Source: Donghicola tyrosinivorans | GTDB lineage: Bacteria > Pseudomonadota > Alphaproteobacteria > Rhodobacterales > Rhodobacteraceae | NCBI RefSeq assembly: GCF_003003355.1 | Contig: NZ_PVTQ01000002.1 | Location: forward strand, 389,642-453,641 | Length of the DNA stretch: 64,000 bases | Reading direction: 5' to 3' | Shown: positions 63,441 to 64,000 of the stretch, piece by piece | How positions within the stretch are numbered: position 1 is the stretch's first letter | Layout of the letters: each line of letters begins with the position of its first letter | Translations under genes and position numbers: made by a program | Notes under the pieces: model-generated | The model's input: the letters and a program-made list of their open reading frames with translations, nothing else | Databases searched by the model: none | Told to the model about the DNA's origin: nothing

Positions 63441-64000
63441 ATGCGCACCCGAGCCGCCGTCGCTGTAGAAGCAGGCAAGCCGCTAGAGATCATGGAGGTG
63501 AACCTCGAAGGCCCGAAAGCGGGCGAGGTTCTGGTTGAAATCAAGGCGACCGGCATTTGCCACACGGACGAATTTACCCGCTCTGGCGCGGACCCCGAAG
63601 GGCTATTCCCGTCCATTCTGGGCCATGAAGGCGCAGGCGTTGTGATTGAGGTGGGCGATGGCGTCACCACCCTGAAACCCGGCGATCACGTGATCCCGCT
63701 GTATACCCCTGAGTGCCGCGAATGCCCTAGCTGTCTGTCGGGTAAAACCAACCTCTGCACCGCGATCCGCAACACCCAAGGTCAGGGCCTGATGCCCGAC
63801 GGGACCACCCGTTTCAGCATGCTGGATGGCACGCCGATCTATCACTACATGGGCTGCTCGACCTTTGCGCAGCACACTGTGATGCCGGAAATCGCGCTGG
63901 CAAAAGTCCGCGATGACGCGCCCTTCGACAAGATTTGCTACATCGGCTGCGGCGTCACCACCGGCATCGGCGCGGTGATCAACACGGCAGGGGTCGAGAT
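63441..64000 (+). CDS. flhA: S-(hydroxymethyl)glutathione dehydrogenase / class III alcohol dehydrogenase, 3' end outside window
   Basis: The first 186 residues of a zinc medium-chain dehydrogenase that oxidises S-hydroxymethylglutathione to S-formylglutathione with NAD. Catalytic zinc site GICHTDEF and GHEGAG, structural zinc cysteines [15 protein letters not shown], then [11 protein letters not shown] and [10 protein letters not shown], characteristic of class III. CAGGGAGAAA precedes the ATG. It completes, with gfa, the entry of the glutathione formaldehyde pathway. The gene is cut by the right edge. Confidence 0.95.
   Translation, partial: MRTRAAVAVEAGKPLEIMEVNLEGPKAGEVLVEIKATGICHTDEFTRSGADPEGLFPSILGHEGAGVVIEVGDGVTTLKPGDHVIPLYTPECRECPSCLSGKTNLCTAIRNTQGQGLMPDGTTRFSMLDGTPIYHYMGCSTFAQHTVMPEIALAKVRDDAPFDKICYIGCGVTTGIGAVINTAGVE

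Overview
The window reads as chromosomal DNA of a GC-rich alphaproteobacterium, most likely a member of the Rhodobacteraceae (roseobacter-type Rhodobacterales). Support comes from the gene content (PrpE-type propionate ligase, MaeB with a phosphotransacetylase tail, DUF2948 next to murA, UPF0262 paired with a small phosphatase, the pqq genes and the glutathione-dependent formaldehyde pathway), dense packing with many 4-bp ATGA or GTGA overlaps, and an AT-rich GAGTATTT-type repeat beside intrinsic terminators. I found no transposase, phage gene, rRNA or CRISPR array. The species cannot be named from this stretch.

Left part (1-18.7 kb): mostly housekeeping. It opens inside a copper chaperone gene, followed by ribosomal protein L28, the MeaB GTPase, the HrpB helicase, serine hydroxymethyltransferase, NAD kinase, a propionate-CoA ligase with TTTGCAAA sites in front of it, and malic enzyme. 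A tight five-gene nucleoside salvage operon (cdd-deoA-deoB-add-upp) follows, then an SPOR-domain protein and a membrane protein that looks like a protease fold without its metal site.

Fatty-acid region (18.7-31 kb): acyl-CoA ligase, fadJ-like, fadA, a glutathione transferase, a small ribbon-helix-helix-like protein, acyl-CoA dehydrogenase and two MerR regulators lie on the minus strand. They supply a complete beta-oxidation turn. Two hotdog thioesterases and a MATE exporter diverge from them. 31-50 kb is again mainly housekeeping: pyrD, a periplasmic nucleotidase, an SRAP protein, an ABC exporter, a second acyl-CoA synthetase, murA, hisD, arsC-arsH, and the infA-maf-RNase E/G-yacG operon. tRNA-Gly, tRNA-Thr and tRNA-Phe genes are interspersed.

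Right part (51.4-64 kb): this is the most distinctive block. It carries pqqABCDE (with a 32-residue pqqA), gfa and the start of the class III alcohol/formaldehyde dehydrogenase gene. Between gfa and that dehydrogenase sit a LuxR-type response regulator, a FIST-domain protein and a PAS hybrid histidine kinase (the FIST-kinase pair resembles NosP-NahK), a fused SoxYZ-like carrier, a zinc metallohydrolase, and three secreted proteins I cannot assign. The last group is arranged as alternating divergent and convergent units with shared promoter elements and, at both convergent joints, stop codons that share one CTAG. The simplest reading is a regulated periplasmic PQQ-dependent alcohol oxidation module whose dehydrogenase lies just beyond the right edge, with formaldehyde then oxidised through glutathione in the cytoplasm.
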